DNA of 64,000 bases from CAZZKJ01 sp964654695 (lineage in GTDB: Bacteria; Krumholzibacteriota; Krumholzibacteriia; WVZY01): contig CAZZKJ010000007.1 in the NCBI GenBank assembly GCA_964654695.1, positions 28,307 through 92,306 of the forward strand, in the 5' to 3' direction. The notes under the pieces were generated by a model. That model made no database searches. It was not told the DNA's origin and was given only the letters and a program-made list of their open reading frames with translations. Positions 52,771-61,111 of the stretch are shown here, piece after piece; the first letter of the stretch is position 1; every line of letters starts with the position of its first letter. The position numbers and the translations under genes are program-made.

Positions 52771-55245
52771 ATGAACGTCGAACGTTTCCTTGCCAGGATA
52801 AAATCGTCTTCTTCATACAGCAACCAGATCGCGCGCATAGAAAAGCTGCCGGAAAGACCGGCCGCATTCGCCGATCTTACGCGTCCTCTCCATCCGGTTA
52901 TAAAAACCATACTGCAAAAAGAAGGCATCGACAGGCTTTACACCCACCAGGCCGAGGCCGTCGAACATGTAAGGGCGGGAGAGAACACGGTGCTGGTCAC
53001 AGGAACCGCGAGCGGTAAGACCCTGGCGTACAACCTGCCGATGATGGAGGCGCTTCTAGACGATCCCGAGAACTGCGGTCTTTATCTCTATCCGACCAAG
53101 GCGCTCGCGCAGGATCAGTTGCGGACCCTGCAGCGTTATCAGGCGGCGGCCGGGGAATTGCTTCCGATCCGCACGGGTACATACGACGGCGACACACCCC
53201 CATCGGCGCGAAGAAAACTAAAGAACGAAGCCAATGTTCTACTTACCAATCCGGACATGCTGCATGCCGGCATTCTGCCGAACCACGGCGGGTGGGCGCG
53301 TTTCTTCGCGAACCTGCGTTTCATCGTGGTCGATGAAATCCATTCGTACCGCGGCGCTTTCGGATCCAACATCAGCCATGTGCTGGGGAGACTTGGCCGC
53401 ATATGCCGCCACTACGGCTCGAACCCGGTCTATATATGCTGCTCCGCCACGATTCATAACCCGCTTGAGCTCGCGGAGAAACTGACCGGCGAGAAGATGC
53501 ATGTAATAAACGAAGACGGATCGCCGCGCGGCGAAAAGACATTCCTGTTCTGGAACCCTCCGTTTCTCGGCGGCGACCGCATGGAAAGAAAAAGCAGTAA
53601 CATAGAGGCTTCCAAACTGCTGAGCGAACTGATCGTCGACGGCGCGCAGGCAATAGTATTCGTGCGCGCACGCGTAGTAAGCGAGATCATAACCAGGTAT
53701 GTAAAAGGAGAACTCGCGGGGCTCGCACCTTCTTATGCGGATTCGGTCAGGGCATACCGCGGCGGCTACCTTCCGGCCGAAAGGCGCGATATAGAAAAAG
53801 CGCTCTTCAGCGGCGAACTCAAGGCGGTCGTAAGCACGAACGCTCTCGAACTCGGTATAGATGTCGGGACGCTGGATGCGGCGATACTCGTGGGATACCC
53901 GGGAAGCATCGCGTCGTCCTGGCAGCAGGCCGGCAGGGCCGGCAGGGGCATGGACGCGTCCCTGGCCGTCTTGATCCCGCACAACTCCCCGATCGATCAA
54001 TACATGGTGCAGCATCCCGATTATTTTTTCGGAAGATCTCCCGAAAATGCCGTCATCGATCCCTACAACCCCCACGTGGTTCTGTCGCATCTTCGCGCCG
54101 CGATCTTCGAGCTGCCCCTGTCGACACGCGAGTTCGATAAGTACGGCGAATACTGCGGGGCGATATTGAAGCTGCTCGAAGAAAACCGCCAGGTGAGGAT
54201 GAAGGGAGGCAAATACTACTGGTGCGGCGGCAGTTATCCGGCGGCCGATGTCCGCCTGAGAAATATCGGCGACGATGTCTATACTATAATAGAGATGGGA
54301 GATGACAACAAGGTGATCGGCACGATCGACGAGATGAGCGCGCATATGCAGGTTCACACGCAGGCGGTGTATCTCCACGACGGCGAAACCTTCTTTGTCA
54401 GCGCGCTCGATATGGTGAAGAAGATCGCATTCGTCGAAAAAACCGACACCGATTATTACACGCAGTCGATCACGGAAGTGAAAATCAAGATCGAAGAGGA
54501 GGAACTCCGGCGCAAATGGCGCATGAGCTCGGTGTTCTTCGGAGACCTGTCTGTGACGTCGGTGACTTTCATGTTCAAGAAAATCAAGTTCGGAAGCCGC
54601 GATTCGCTGGGTTACGGCGCATTGGACCTGCCGCCGGTGACACTGCTTACGAGCGGTATGTGGATTCTTCCGCCCAAGGACGCGTATGTGTTCGTCAAAA
54701 AAGCGGGCAGGGTGCCCAGGGAAGGACTGCTCGGACTGTCGAATGTAATAAAAGAAGTGATACCGATATTCGCAATGTGCGATACGATGGATGTCGGCGC
54801 TTCGGTCGATTCTTCGGCGGCCAACGTCCCGGCGGTCTTTATTTACGACCGCTTTCCCGGCGGCCTGGGCTTTTCGCACAAGGCGTTTGAAATGATCGAA
54901 GATATAATGGAGGCGTCCCTGGAACTGATCGACGACTGTGTGTGCTCGGGAGGATGCCCTTCGTGCGTGGGTTCTCCGCTGCCTCCGTATACGCAGCTTG
55001 ATCCCGATACCGGGGCCAGGGGATTGATCCCGGATAAGGAATCGGCCAAATCCATTCTGCATTATCTGCTCGAAAAAGAGCCGTATATCCCGCCGAAGGC
55101 GGCCGCAGGCGGCCGGACAAAGAACGCATCCGTGGAGGAATTCCCCGAGCAGGAGAGCCTGCAGCTTCCGGAAATAAAAGAACTTCCACTGCCGCTTGCG
55201 AAAAAACTCCGCGAGCGTGTCAGCAAATTGAAACACCCGCGTTAG
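52771..55245 (+). CDS. mrfA: DEAD/DEAH helicase, MrfA (YprA) family with DUF1998
   Basis: 824 residues from ATG 52771; GTG 52753 is an alternative. It has a superfamily 2 helicase core: Walker A TGTASGKTLA, VDEIHSYRG and CSATIHNP. The second RecA domain carries NALELGIDVG and QQAGRAGRG. The C-terminal DUF1998 region ends with a zinc cluster in CVCSGGCPSC. B. subtilis MrfA is a 3'-5' helicase that works with the MrfB nuclease on mitomycin damage. The pair is complete here. It overlaps the convergent isochorismatase-like gene by 4 bases. Confidence 0.9.
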   Translation: MNVERFLARIKSSSSYSNQIARIEKLPERPAAFADLTRPLHPVIKTILQKEGIDRLYTHQAEAVEHVRAGENTVLVTGTASGKTLAYNLPMMEALLDDPENCGLYLYPTKALAQDQLRTLQRYQAAAGELLPIRTGTYDGDTPPSARRKLKNEANVLLTNPDMLHAGILPNHGGWARFFANLRFIVVDEIHSYRGAFGSNISHVLGRLGRICRHYGSNPVYICCSATIHNPLELAEKLTGEKMHVINEDGSPRGEKTFLFWNPPFLGGDRMERKSSNIEASKLLSELIVDGAQAIVFVRARVVSEIITRYVKGELAGLAPSYADSVRAYRGGYLPAERRDIEKALFSGELKAVVSTNALELGIDVGTLDAAILVGYPGSIASSWQQAGRAGRGMDASLAVLIPHNSPIDQYMVQHPDYFFGRSPENAVIDPYNPHVVLSHLRAAIFELPLSTREFDKYGEYCGAILKLLEENRQVRMKGGKYYWCGGSYPAADVRLRNIGDDVYTIIEMGDDNKVIGTIDEMSAHMQVHTQAVYLHDGETFFVSALDMVKKIAFVEKTDTDYYTQSITEVKIKIEEEELRRKWRMSSVFFGDLSVTSVTFMFKKIKFGSRDSLGYGALDLPPVTLLTSGMWILPPKDAYVFVKKAGRVPREGLLGLSNVIKEVIPIFAMCDTMDVGASVDSSAANVPAVFIYDRFPGGLGFSHKAFEMIEDIMEASLELIDDCVCSGGCPSCVGSPLPPYTQLDPDTGARGLIPDKESAKSILHYLLEKEPYIPPKAAAGGRTKNASVEEFPEQESLQLPEIKELPLPLAKKLRERVSKLKHPR

Positions 55246-55913
55246 CGTCTTTCCGCCGCCCGCCCCATCAAATCGATCAATCCTTTTGCCGGAATCGTCC
55301 TGGCGAATCCGTAAGACAGATTGAGAAGCGTGCCGAAATGCATGGCCTCGTCGATGGCTGCGGTTGCGTCCATGGGAAAGAACACTTTGAAATTCCGGAA
55401 GAATGCATCCCTCGCCGTTGATTCGCAGCAGAGATTGGTCATTACGCCGGTGATTGCCAGGGTGTCTGTCTTCATGCTTCTCAGTAATTTTTCCAGACCG
55501 GTTTCGAAAAAGGCGCTGTAGCGATTCTTTTCTATCACTATTTCATCTTTTCCCGGTCCTACTCTGTCGTCCAAAGCGCTGCCGGGGATTCCGTTCATTA
55601 TTAATTCGCGCCACCATGCAGCCATTATTCCGTCGTTTTCGCTGCCGGGTTCATGCACGTGACGGGTGAAGATAACGGGCAGTCTGCGCCTGCGGAATTC
55701 CTCGATCAGCATTATGATCCGCGGCAGCACCGCGGCGCTGGCATGCAGAAATGCTCCGCCGCTTTCCTGGGTGAAATATTTTTGCATGTCTATTACTAGC
55801 AGTGCGGAGCGATCCGGATCCGGTTTGATACCGGGACGATCGAACGGCGCCAGCGATTTAGTCCATGCGTCTATCTTTTCGTCCAGGTTGGAATGAGTCA
55901 GGTAAGCCTTCAT
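55242..55913 (-). CDS. Isochorismatase-like cysteine hydrolase
   Basis: A 223-residue cysteine hydrolase of the isochorismatase superfamily. The Asp-Lys-Cys triad is present: Asp in LLVIDMQKYF, Lys in IVIEKNRYSAF and the nucleophile Cys in GVMTNLCCESTARDAF. Members act on isochorismate, nicotinamide, N-carbamoyl compounds and others; the substrate is not apparent. The start overlaps the upstream radical SAM gene stop by 4 bases, so it is translationally coupled to the TrxR-like and RlmN-like genes. It converges with mrfA, overlapping by 4 bases. Confidence 0.85.
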   Translation of the reverse strand: MKAYLTHSNLDEKIDAWTKSLAPFDRPGIKPDPDRSALLVIDMQKYFTQESGGAFLHASAAVLPRIIMLIEEFRRRRLPVIFTRHVHEPGSENDGIMAAWWRELIMNGIPGSALDDRVGPGKDEIVIEKNRYSAFFETGLEKLLRSMKTDTLAITGVMTNLCCESTARDAFFRNFKVFFPMDATAAIDEAMHFGTLLNLSYGFARTIPAKGLIDLMGRAAERR

Positions 55914-56848
55914 GTTTCAATCTCGGCAATCAAGCCCGCGCCCGTTTCGATGCTGCCGGCGAACTGCCCGCAGTTGGTGCCGATTGCGTTTTCCTCTTCT
56001 TCGCCGTAGCTTACGATCACCTGATACCCCGCCCGCGTCAATCTCTCTTCGAGTCCCGCATGGCCGGCGGAGTCGCCCGCTTGCATCAGGCTCTCCAATT
56101 CGTTTTCGCGCGCGCGGAGGGTCGGGTTGACCGGAGTGATTTTTATCAGGAATATCGCGGGATCGAAATGATGCAGCAGGGCTTCTTCATTTATGGGATA
56201 ACCTTTGGCGGCGGCGAAGTTCAGTGTAATTTTGCGGTCTCCGGGAGTGAAGAACCTGCCGCCGAATGCAGCAATATCAGGAAACGGCATCTTTTTTATC
56301 GGTATGAGGCGGTCCCGCATCTCGATGTCGGTAGTATGGATCGAAAACTGCATTTGAAAACGTCCTCCGCCGTAATACTCGTTCTTGATCGATATCAGCT
56401 CTTCCATAATCGTGCCGGAAGAAGCCGGCGCCACTGTGGAGATGCACGGCATGATGCCGGGCGAGTTCAAACGGTCGGGAAGCAAGCGCAGGGCGGTGGG
56501 AACGGCCGGGTTCAGCAGCGGTTCTCCCATCCTCGCGAATTGAATCTTGAATTTTTCCACTTCTATAGTTTTATCGCCGAAACGTTTTGCCGCCATGTGA
56601 TCTACCTGCGCCAGTATCTCCTCTGCGGACAGAAAACCGTTGAAGAAGGAGCCGGCATCGCACATCCTGCATTTTACCGGACATCCCGACGCGGTTGATA
56701 CTATAAGCACCCATTTCGCACTCCTGGGCAGCGGAGGGCAAACGGCTTCGGCGAATTCGACGGTTCTTTCTTTTTCTCCCGGCAGCAGGGCTACATAAAG
56801 ACTGGACAGCGCATCGAGACCGGTTTGTTTCACCATGCGTAAGTTCAT
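55910..56848 (-). CDS. RlmN/Cfr-like radical SAM enzyme, short form
   Basis: 312 residues. The radical SAM cluster cysteines are Cys56, Cys60 and Cys63 in SGCPVKCRMCDAG. FARMGEPLLN matches the GMGEPLLN of RlmN. Near the C terminus Cys293 lies in NCGQFAG, the place of the methylated Cys in RlmN/Cfr (ACGQLA). It is shorter than RlmN (about 350-380) and lacks the N-terminal HhH domain. It could methylate an RNA adenosine or another substrate. It is coupled by 4-base overlaps to a TrxR-like gene upstream and an isochorismatase-like gene downstream. Confidence 0.78.
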   Translation of the reverse strand: MNLRMVKQTGLDALSSLYVALLPGEKERTVEFAEAVCPPLPRSAKWVLIVSTASGCPVKCRMCDAGSFFNGFLSAEEILAQVDHMAAKRFGDKTIEVEKFKIQFARMGEPLLNPAVPTALRLLPDRLNSPGIMPCISTVAPASSGTIMEELISIKNEYYGGGRFQMQFSIHTTDIEMRDRLIPIKKMPFPDIAAFGGRFFTPGDRKITLNFAAAKGYPINEEALLHHFDPAIFLIKITPVNPTLRARENELESLMQAGDSAGHAGLEERLTRAGYQVIVSYGEEEENAIGTNCGQFAGSIETGAGLIAEIET

Positions 56849-57825
56849 AATATCGCGCCATTTCCAGTTTCGAGCCGTCTCGCTATTTTCATGATTGCTT
56901 TTATCCCGTCTCCGGCGGCTATGGCGGTTTGCCTGAAGATTCCCTGCCTCACATCGCCGGCCAAAAAGAATCCAGGAACGCCCGATGATGACGCAACGCT
57001 CTTGTATAACTTTTCCGATAAAAAGTCAATAGCCGGAACCCTTCCTATTGAGATAAGAAGATAATCGCCGCTTAACGATGTACTCCCTCCGGACAGGATG
57101 ATACCCTGCCGGTAAGCTTCGATTTTTTCGGTAATGAAATCGAACGTGATGTCAATCCGCCGGCCCGCCGCCGCTTCGGCGAGATGGGAAGATGCTTTCA
57201 AGCGGGCGGTCCGCGAAACGATCGCCGGCCTGACGCCGCGGTCCATCAGGGTCAATGAATAATCGACCGCCAGATCGCCGCTGCCGAGTACGATAACGCG
57301 GGAAGTTTCTTTGGGATTCAAATTGCGGGAAAGAGAACGTATGTCGTTATGGACGCGTTTGGATGTGAATCGCGAATATCCCGGCATGTTCCTAACCACG
57401 CGGGAAACATGCGCATCGCCCGCGCCGCAACCTGGCGGCATCAACTCGGCAAAGCCGCAAAGTTTGATGTTTTCAGGCAGCATATCGGGTCTGGTACCCG
57501 ATGCCAGGACGACGTATTCTGATTCGTATACGCCTGAATCGGTTCGAACCGAAAATACTCCATTGGACTTATCGATCGATTCGACATGAGTTTTCAAAAA
57601 TTCGATTTTTGAATTCACGAAATGCTTCGCCATAAGCACGGATAGATCACGTCCCTTGATACCCTCCGGATATCCGGGGAAGTTTTTCACGAAATGGGCG
57701 CACTCTATCAATCCGCCGGGGTCGTTATGATCCATTACGGCGGCATTTAAACCGAACAGCCCGGCCTGGACCGCAGCTGCAATGCCGGCGGGCCCGGCGC
57801 CGATTATGATAATTTGCTTCTTCAA
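56845..57825 (-). CDS. TrxR-like FAD/NAD(P)-dependent oxidoreductase without CxxC
   Basis: A 326-residue flavoprotein with two dinucleotide-binding folds: GAGPAGIAAA for FAD and GSGDLAVDYS for NAD(P), plus the C-terminal FLAGDVRQGIFRQTAIAAGDG typical of thioredoxin reductases. The redox CxxC of true thioredoxin reductase is missing, so thioredoxin is not the expected partner. Being translationally coupled to the RlmN-like radical SAM gene, it might supply electrons to that enzyme's cluster (inference). The start ATG is on the minus strand, and no promoter was identified. Confidence 0.82.
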   Translation of the reverse strand: MKKQIIIIGAGPAGIAAAVQAGLFGLNAAVMDHNDPGGLIECAHFVKNFPGYPEGIKGRDLSVLMAKHFVNSKIEFLKTHVESIDKSNGVFSVRTDSGVYESEYVVLASGTRPDMLPENIKLCGFAELMPPGCGAGDAHVSRVVRNMPGYSRFTSKRVHNDIRSLSRNLNPKETSRVIVLGSGDLAVDYSLTLMDRGVRPAIVSRTARLKASSHLAEAAAGRRIDITFDFITEKIEAYRQGIILSGGSTSLSGDYLLISIGRVPAIDFLSEKLYKSVASSSGVPGFFLAGDVRQGIFRQTAIAAGDGIKAIMKIARRLETGNGAIL

Positions 57826-57993
57826 AGTTATCTGCTCCGGATTCCCGGCCGTCTCTCGAGGCGCCCATAAAAACCATTTACCCTGTTCGGGCTTTTTCGT
57901 ATAGTGAGCCTTGACCGGTGCCGCCGATCAAGAGGCTTATTGCGGTTGCCTGGAAACGAACATCGAAAAATACTAAATTAAATATGCCGCTCT

Positions 57994-58959
57994 GTGAACA
58001 AGACTTTGATCGCCATGTCCAATATTTCCAATAGGGCCCTGATTCTTGTTCTGATATCCGCTTCGTTGATCGTTTGGTACATGCACGTACGCGGCATCGA
58101 TATTCCCAAGAAAGCCGAGCGCCGCGCCCTGCATACGCAAATCATAAATCAGCAGGCGCCTTCTCCATACAGGTATAGATTATTGGTGCCGGTACTGGCC
58201 GAGGGCACGGCCGCTATATTGATTCCGCTTCTCGGCGAAGAAAATGCGGTTTTCGCAGCGTATGCATTGCTGGAAATGCTGGCGGTTGTAGGGCTTACGC
58301 TGATGCTCCATGCGTTGTTCCTCATATTCTTCGACCCTCCTGCAGCTGCCGCCGGAGCCCTGTTCGCGAACCTTTCAATGGTCGTGGCTATGAGGGATCA
58401 TTATTTTCAACCGTGGTCGCCGGTGTGCGCGCTTCTGTTCGCCGCCGCCGCGCTTCTATTATATAAGAATAAGACCGCGCTCTTTGCGGCCCTTGTCGCC
58501 TTGGGCGCGCTTACCAGGGAGACCACAGTGCTGCTGGTGCCGATGTATTTCTTTGTTTTTGCCGGCAAAGATAATTATCGAAGCACCGCCCTGCGTTCGC
58601 TGCTCCTTCTGGTAATGTGGTCCGGTATTTATATGACGGTGCGGAATTTCCAGGGAAGCGCCCCTTTCGTGCATCAAATATCCGATATTCTGTCGAAGAA
58701 CCTCGACGGCCGAAATCTATTTATTGCGGCTGTAAATATAACTCTCTTCATGGGCATTTTTTGGGTTTTTATATTCAGGGGATTTTATAGGGCGCCACCG
58801 TTCATTCGGAGGTTGGCCCTGTACGTGCCGTTTTATATGGTGTTGTTTCTGGTTTTCGGTGTGTGGAAGGAAGTCCGGCTCCTGATGCCTCTTTATCCGG
58901 TATTGATTCCTTTGGGCCTGTCGTATTTGTTCACACCCAAAACCGCTCCTCCGGTGTGA
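57994..58959 (+). CDS. Polytopic membrane protein, GT-C-like
   Basis: 321 residues from GTG 57994; ATG 58015 is also possible and neither has a clear ribosome-binding site. About nine hydrophobic segments are visible, with YRYRLLVPVL near residue 55 and LGALTRETTVLLVPM in the middle. This layout fits GT-C-type lipid-linked-sugar glycosyltransferases, but no D-x-D or other catalytic motif is convincing. It may modify a surface glycan. The convergent LOG-like gene is 7 bases away. Confidence 0.6.
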   Translation: MNKTLIAMSNISNRALILVLISASLIVWYMHVRGIDIPKKAERRALHTQIINQQAPSPYRYRLLVPVLAEGTAAILIPLLGEENAVFAAYALLEMLAVVGLTLMLHALFLIFFDPPAAAAGALFANLSMVVAMRDHYFQPWSPVCALLFAAAALLLYKNKTALFAALVALGALTRETTVLLVPMYFFVFAGKDNYRSTALRSLLLLVMWSGIYMTVRNFQGSAPFVHQISDILSKNLDGRNLFIAAVNITLFMGIFWVFIFRGFYRAPPFIRRLALYVPFYMVLFLVFGVWKEVRLLMPLYPVLIPLGLSYLFTPKTAPPV

Positions 58960-58966
58960 TCCCTGC

Positions 58967-59434
58967 CTACCCCCGGGGTTGCATCCGTTTTACGGCTGCA
59001 TTAACTGCTTCCGCCGGAGTTTTCACCTTTATGATTTCGGCCAGGTGTTCGAAAGTCGACAGCCCTATTACCGGTACGCCCGATTGAACCGCGTGGGCGA
59101 TTTCCGACAAGGTGCCGGGTCCCCCGCTGATGGCGATGAGTGCGCCGGCGCTTTTGACGATTATAACGTTGCGCGCCGTTCCCATGCCGGTGGCTATCGG
59201 GACGGCAACGAATTTGTTGGCTTCATCCGGCTTTTCGCCCGGCAGTATGCCGATGGTAAGACCGCCTTCCTGCCGGGCGCCTCTGCAGGCGTTTTCCATA
59301 ACACCGCCGAGGCCGCCGCAGACTAACGTGCATCCCGCTGCGGCGATAAGGCGTCCCACTTCATATGCCAGGCCGGCGGTAATTTTATCGCACGATCCCG
59401 ATCCCGCAACGGCGATGATTTTACTGCGTTCCAT
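58967..59434 (-). CDS. LOG-like nucleotide-binding protein (TIGR00725 type)
   Basis: A 155-residue SLOG-superfamily protein. It has the nucleotide-binding GGLGGVMENACRGA and GGPGTLSEIAHA motifs, close to LOG lysine-decarboxylase-like proteins. The TIGR00725 branch has this size and order. Some LOG proteins release cytokinin-like bases from AMP derivatives, but the activity of this branch is uncertain. The start ATG has AAGGAGGT upstream. Divergent from thyX. Confidence 0.8.
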   Translation of the reverse strand: MERSKIIAVAGSGSCDKITAGLAYEVGRLIAAAGCTLVCGGLGGVMENACRGARQEGGLTIGILPGEKPDEANKFVAVPIATGMGTARNVIIVKSAGALIAISGGPGTLSEIAHAVQSGVPVIGLSTFEHLAEIIKVKTPAEAVNAAVKRMQPRG

Positions 59435-59505
59435 CTAAGTTACCTCCTTGAATTTTATATAATAGATGAATCGGCACATAGAGAACAGCCGCATTTTATT
59501 CTTGC

Positions 59506-59534
59506 TTGCAAATTCGTTCAATCTGCAATAAACT
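59506..59534 (+). promoter_or_regulatory. Promoter of thyX
   Basis: TTGCAA at 59506-59511, a 17-base spacer and TAAACT at 59529-59534. The gene starts at ATG 59565 after a GGAG site. Confidence 0.6.
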
Positions 59535-59564
59535 GTCACCGCTTGTTTATTCCAGTGGAGCGAA

Positions 59565-60227
59565 ATGGAATTTTCTGTTCTTGATAAAGGCCTTATACGT
59601 CTCGTTGATTTTATCGGCGGTGATAACGCCGTCGTACAATCCGCGAGGGTTTCATTTGGCAAAGGGAGCAAGGGCGAAGAAAAAGACAAGCTGCTGATCG
59701 ATTATCTCATGCAGCACGGTCATCATACCCCTTTCGAACACTCTGTTTTCAAGTTTCACGTCAAATGCCCCATCTTCGTTGCCAGGCAGTGGTTTCGGCA
59801 CAGATGGTCGAGCTATAATGAGATATCGGGCCGCTACACGGAAATGAAATACGAATTTTACAGACCCGCGGCATGGCGTACTCAGAAAGACAAGGATTAC
59901 AGGTATTCCGATATCGAGGACGGAAGCGCGGCGGAATTCAGCGGTAAACTCGATGAGATCTACGAAAAAGTCTATTCATTGTACAAAGAATTCATCGAAC
60001 GCGGTGTCGCCAAGGAACTGGCGAGAATCATACTTCCCCTGTCGCTGTACACTCAGTTTTACTGGACAGTGAACACGAGATCGCTGATTAACTTTTTGAA
60101 GCTGCGCACCGATGCACATGCACAGCACGAGATCCGCATTTATGCGGAAAAAATCAACGAGATTTTCAAGGCCAAAATGCCCTGGAGCTTTGAAGCGTTT
60201 ATGGCTCATGAAATGAATGAAAAGTAA
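59565..60227 (+). CDS. thyX: FAD-dependent thymidylate synthase
   Basis: A 220-residue flavin-dependent thymidylate synthase. The family signature RHRWSSYNEISGRY (RHRxxSxNxxSxR) is complete. It methylates dUMP using methylene-tetrahydrofolate and NADPH through FAD. ThyX use rather than ThyA is common in bacteria with this type of genome. ATG 59565 has GGAG upstream, and its own promoter is at 59506-59534. The succinate dehydrogenase operon follows 109 bases later. Confidence 0.95.
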   Translation: MEFSVLDKGLIRLVDFIGGDNAVVQSARVSFGKGSKGEEKDKLLIDYLMQHGHHTPFEHSVFKFHVKCPIFVARQWFRHRWSSYNEISGRYTEMKYEFYRPAAWRTQKDKDYRYSDIEDGSAAEFSGKLDEIYEKVYSLYKEFIERGVAKELARIILPLSLYTQFYWTVNTRSLINFLKLRTDAHAQHEIRIYAEKINEIFKAKMPWSFEAFMAHEMNEK

Positions 60228-60336
60228 TTGATTCTATCAAAACGGTGGGAATGGGCGGTCAACCCGGCGGTATGCAGGCGCTTTTTAATCTTCTCACATA
60301 TCGCGAAAGGAATTCGTCGCCGACGAAGGAGGTGCC

Positions 60337-60672
60337 ATGTACAAGTGGAAATCAGGCATGCTGGCCTGGGCCCTGCACAGGCTGACGGGCATCGGGCTGG
60401 TTGTTTTTCTAATTATGCATATATGGGAAATGCATATGTTGGGAAAAGGCCCCGAGGCTTTCAATGAAGTGATAGCGGATTTCAACAAACCGATCATAGA
60501 AATCGGCGAAATAATGCTGCTGGCGGCGGTGCTCTTCCATGCTTTCAACGGGGTCAGGGTTGTGCTCGTGGATTTTCTCGGCGGGGCCAGATATCAAAAG
60601 GCGGCATTCGCCGCGGTTATGATTGTAACAGTCGTACTGTTCGCCATGGGGGCGGGATTCCTGCTCTTTTAA
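60337..60672 (+). CDS. sdhC: Succinate dehydrogenase cytochrome b subunit
   Basis: A 111-residue membrane subunit with three hydrophobic segments. HRLTGIGLVVFLIMHIWE and LFHAFNGVRVVLVDF carry the histidines expected for heme b and quinone contact in SdhC-type proteins. ATG 60337 has AAGGAGGTGCC upstream. It starts the sdhCDAB operon. Confidence 0.85.
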   Translation: MYKWKSGMLAWALHRLTGIGLVVFLIMHIWEMHMLGKGPEAFNEVIADFNKPIIEIGEIMLLAAVLFHAFNGVRVVLVDFLGGARYQKAAFAAVMIVTVVLFAMGAGFLLF

Positions 60673-60690
60673 CGCATAAAGGAGTAAATC

Positions 60691-61050
60691 ATGAGCTTCA
60701 AGGGAAGCGCTAACAGCGGAGTAATGACATGGTTCGTGCAGAGAATCAGCGGAATCGTGTTGCTGTTCATGCTGCTGTTTCACTTTTTCGTCATGCATTT
60801 TGTAGTTAAGTCGCACGATATTACTTATGAGTGGGTGGCGCGGAGGTTCGCAAATCCCCTTTGGAAAGTGTTCGATGAGAGTTTTCTCATACTGGCTTTG
60901 TGGCACGCTTTTTATGGATTCAAAATGGTTGCGGATGATTATTTCAGATCCAACGGCGTCAGAATATTTTTTATAACTTTGGTCTTTATCCTGACGCTGG
61001 CCCTGTTCCTTTTGGGCAGTATAACCATACTTACGTTTCGAGCCGCTTAA
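60691..61050 (+). CDS. sdhD: Succinate dehydrogenase membrane anchor subunit
   Basis: A 119-residue membrane protein with three helices. VQRISGIVLLFMLLFHFFVMH and ALWHAFYGFKMVADDYF are typical SdhD anchor segments with the heme/quinone histidines. AAAGGAG lies before ATG 60691. It follows sdhC by 18 bases and anchors the SdhAB dimer to the membrane. Confidence 0.85.
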   Translation: MSFKGSANSGVMTWFVQRISGIVLLFMLLFHFFVMHFVVKSHDITYEWVARRFANPLWKVFDESFLILALWHAFYGFKMVADDYFRSNGVRIFFITLVFILTLALFLLGSITILTFRAA

Positions 61051-61111
61051 CCGGGTTATTGAACGAGTCCGAAGATCGGTTTGCAGGATGATATAGAAAG
61101 GAAGTAAGAAA

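Noticed and set aside
53239..55236. A 665-codon open frame on the minus strand opposite mrfA
   Set aside because: It is antisense to a clearly functional helicase, has no ribosome-binding site or known domain, and is very rich in His and Arg, as expected of a GC-rich shadow frame.
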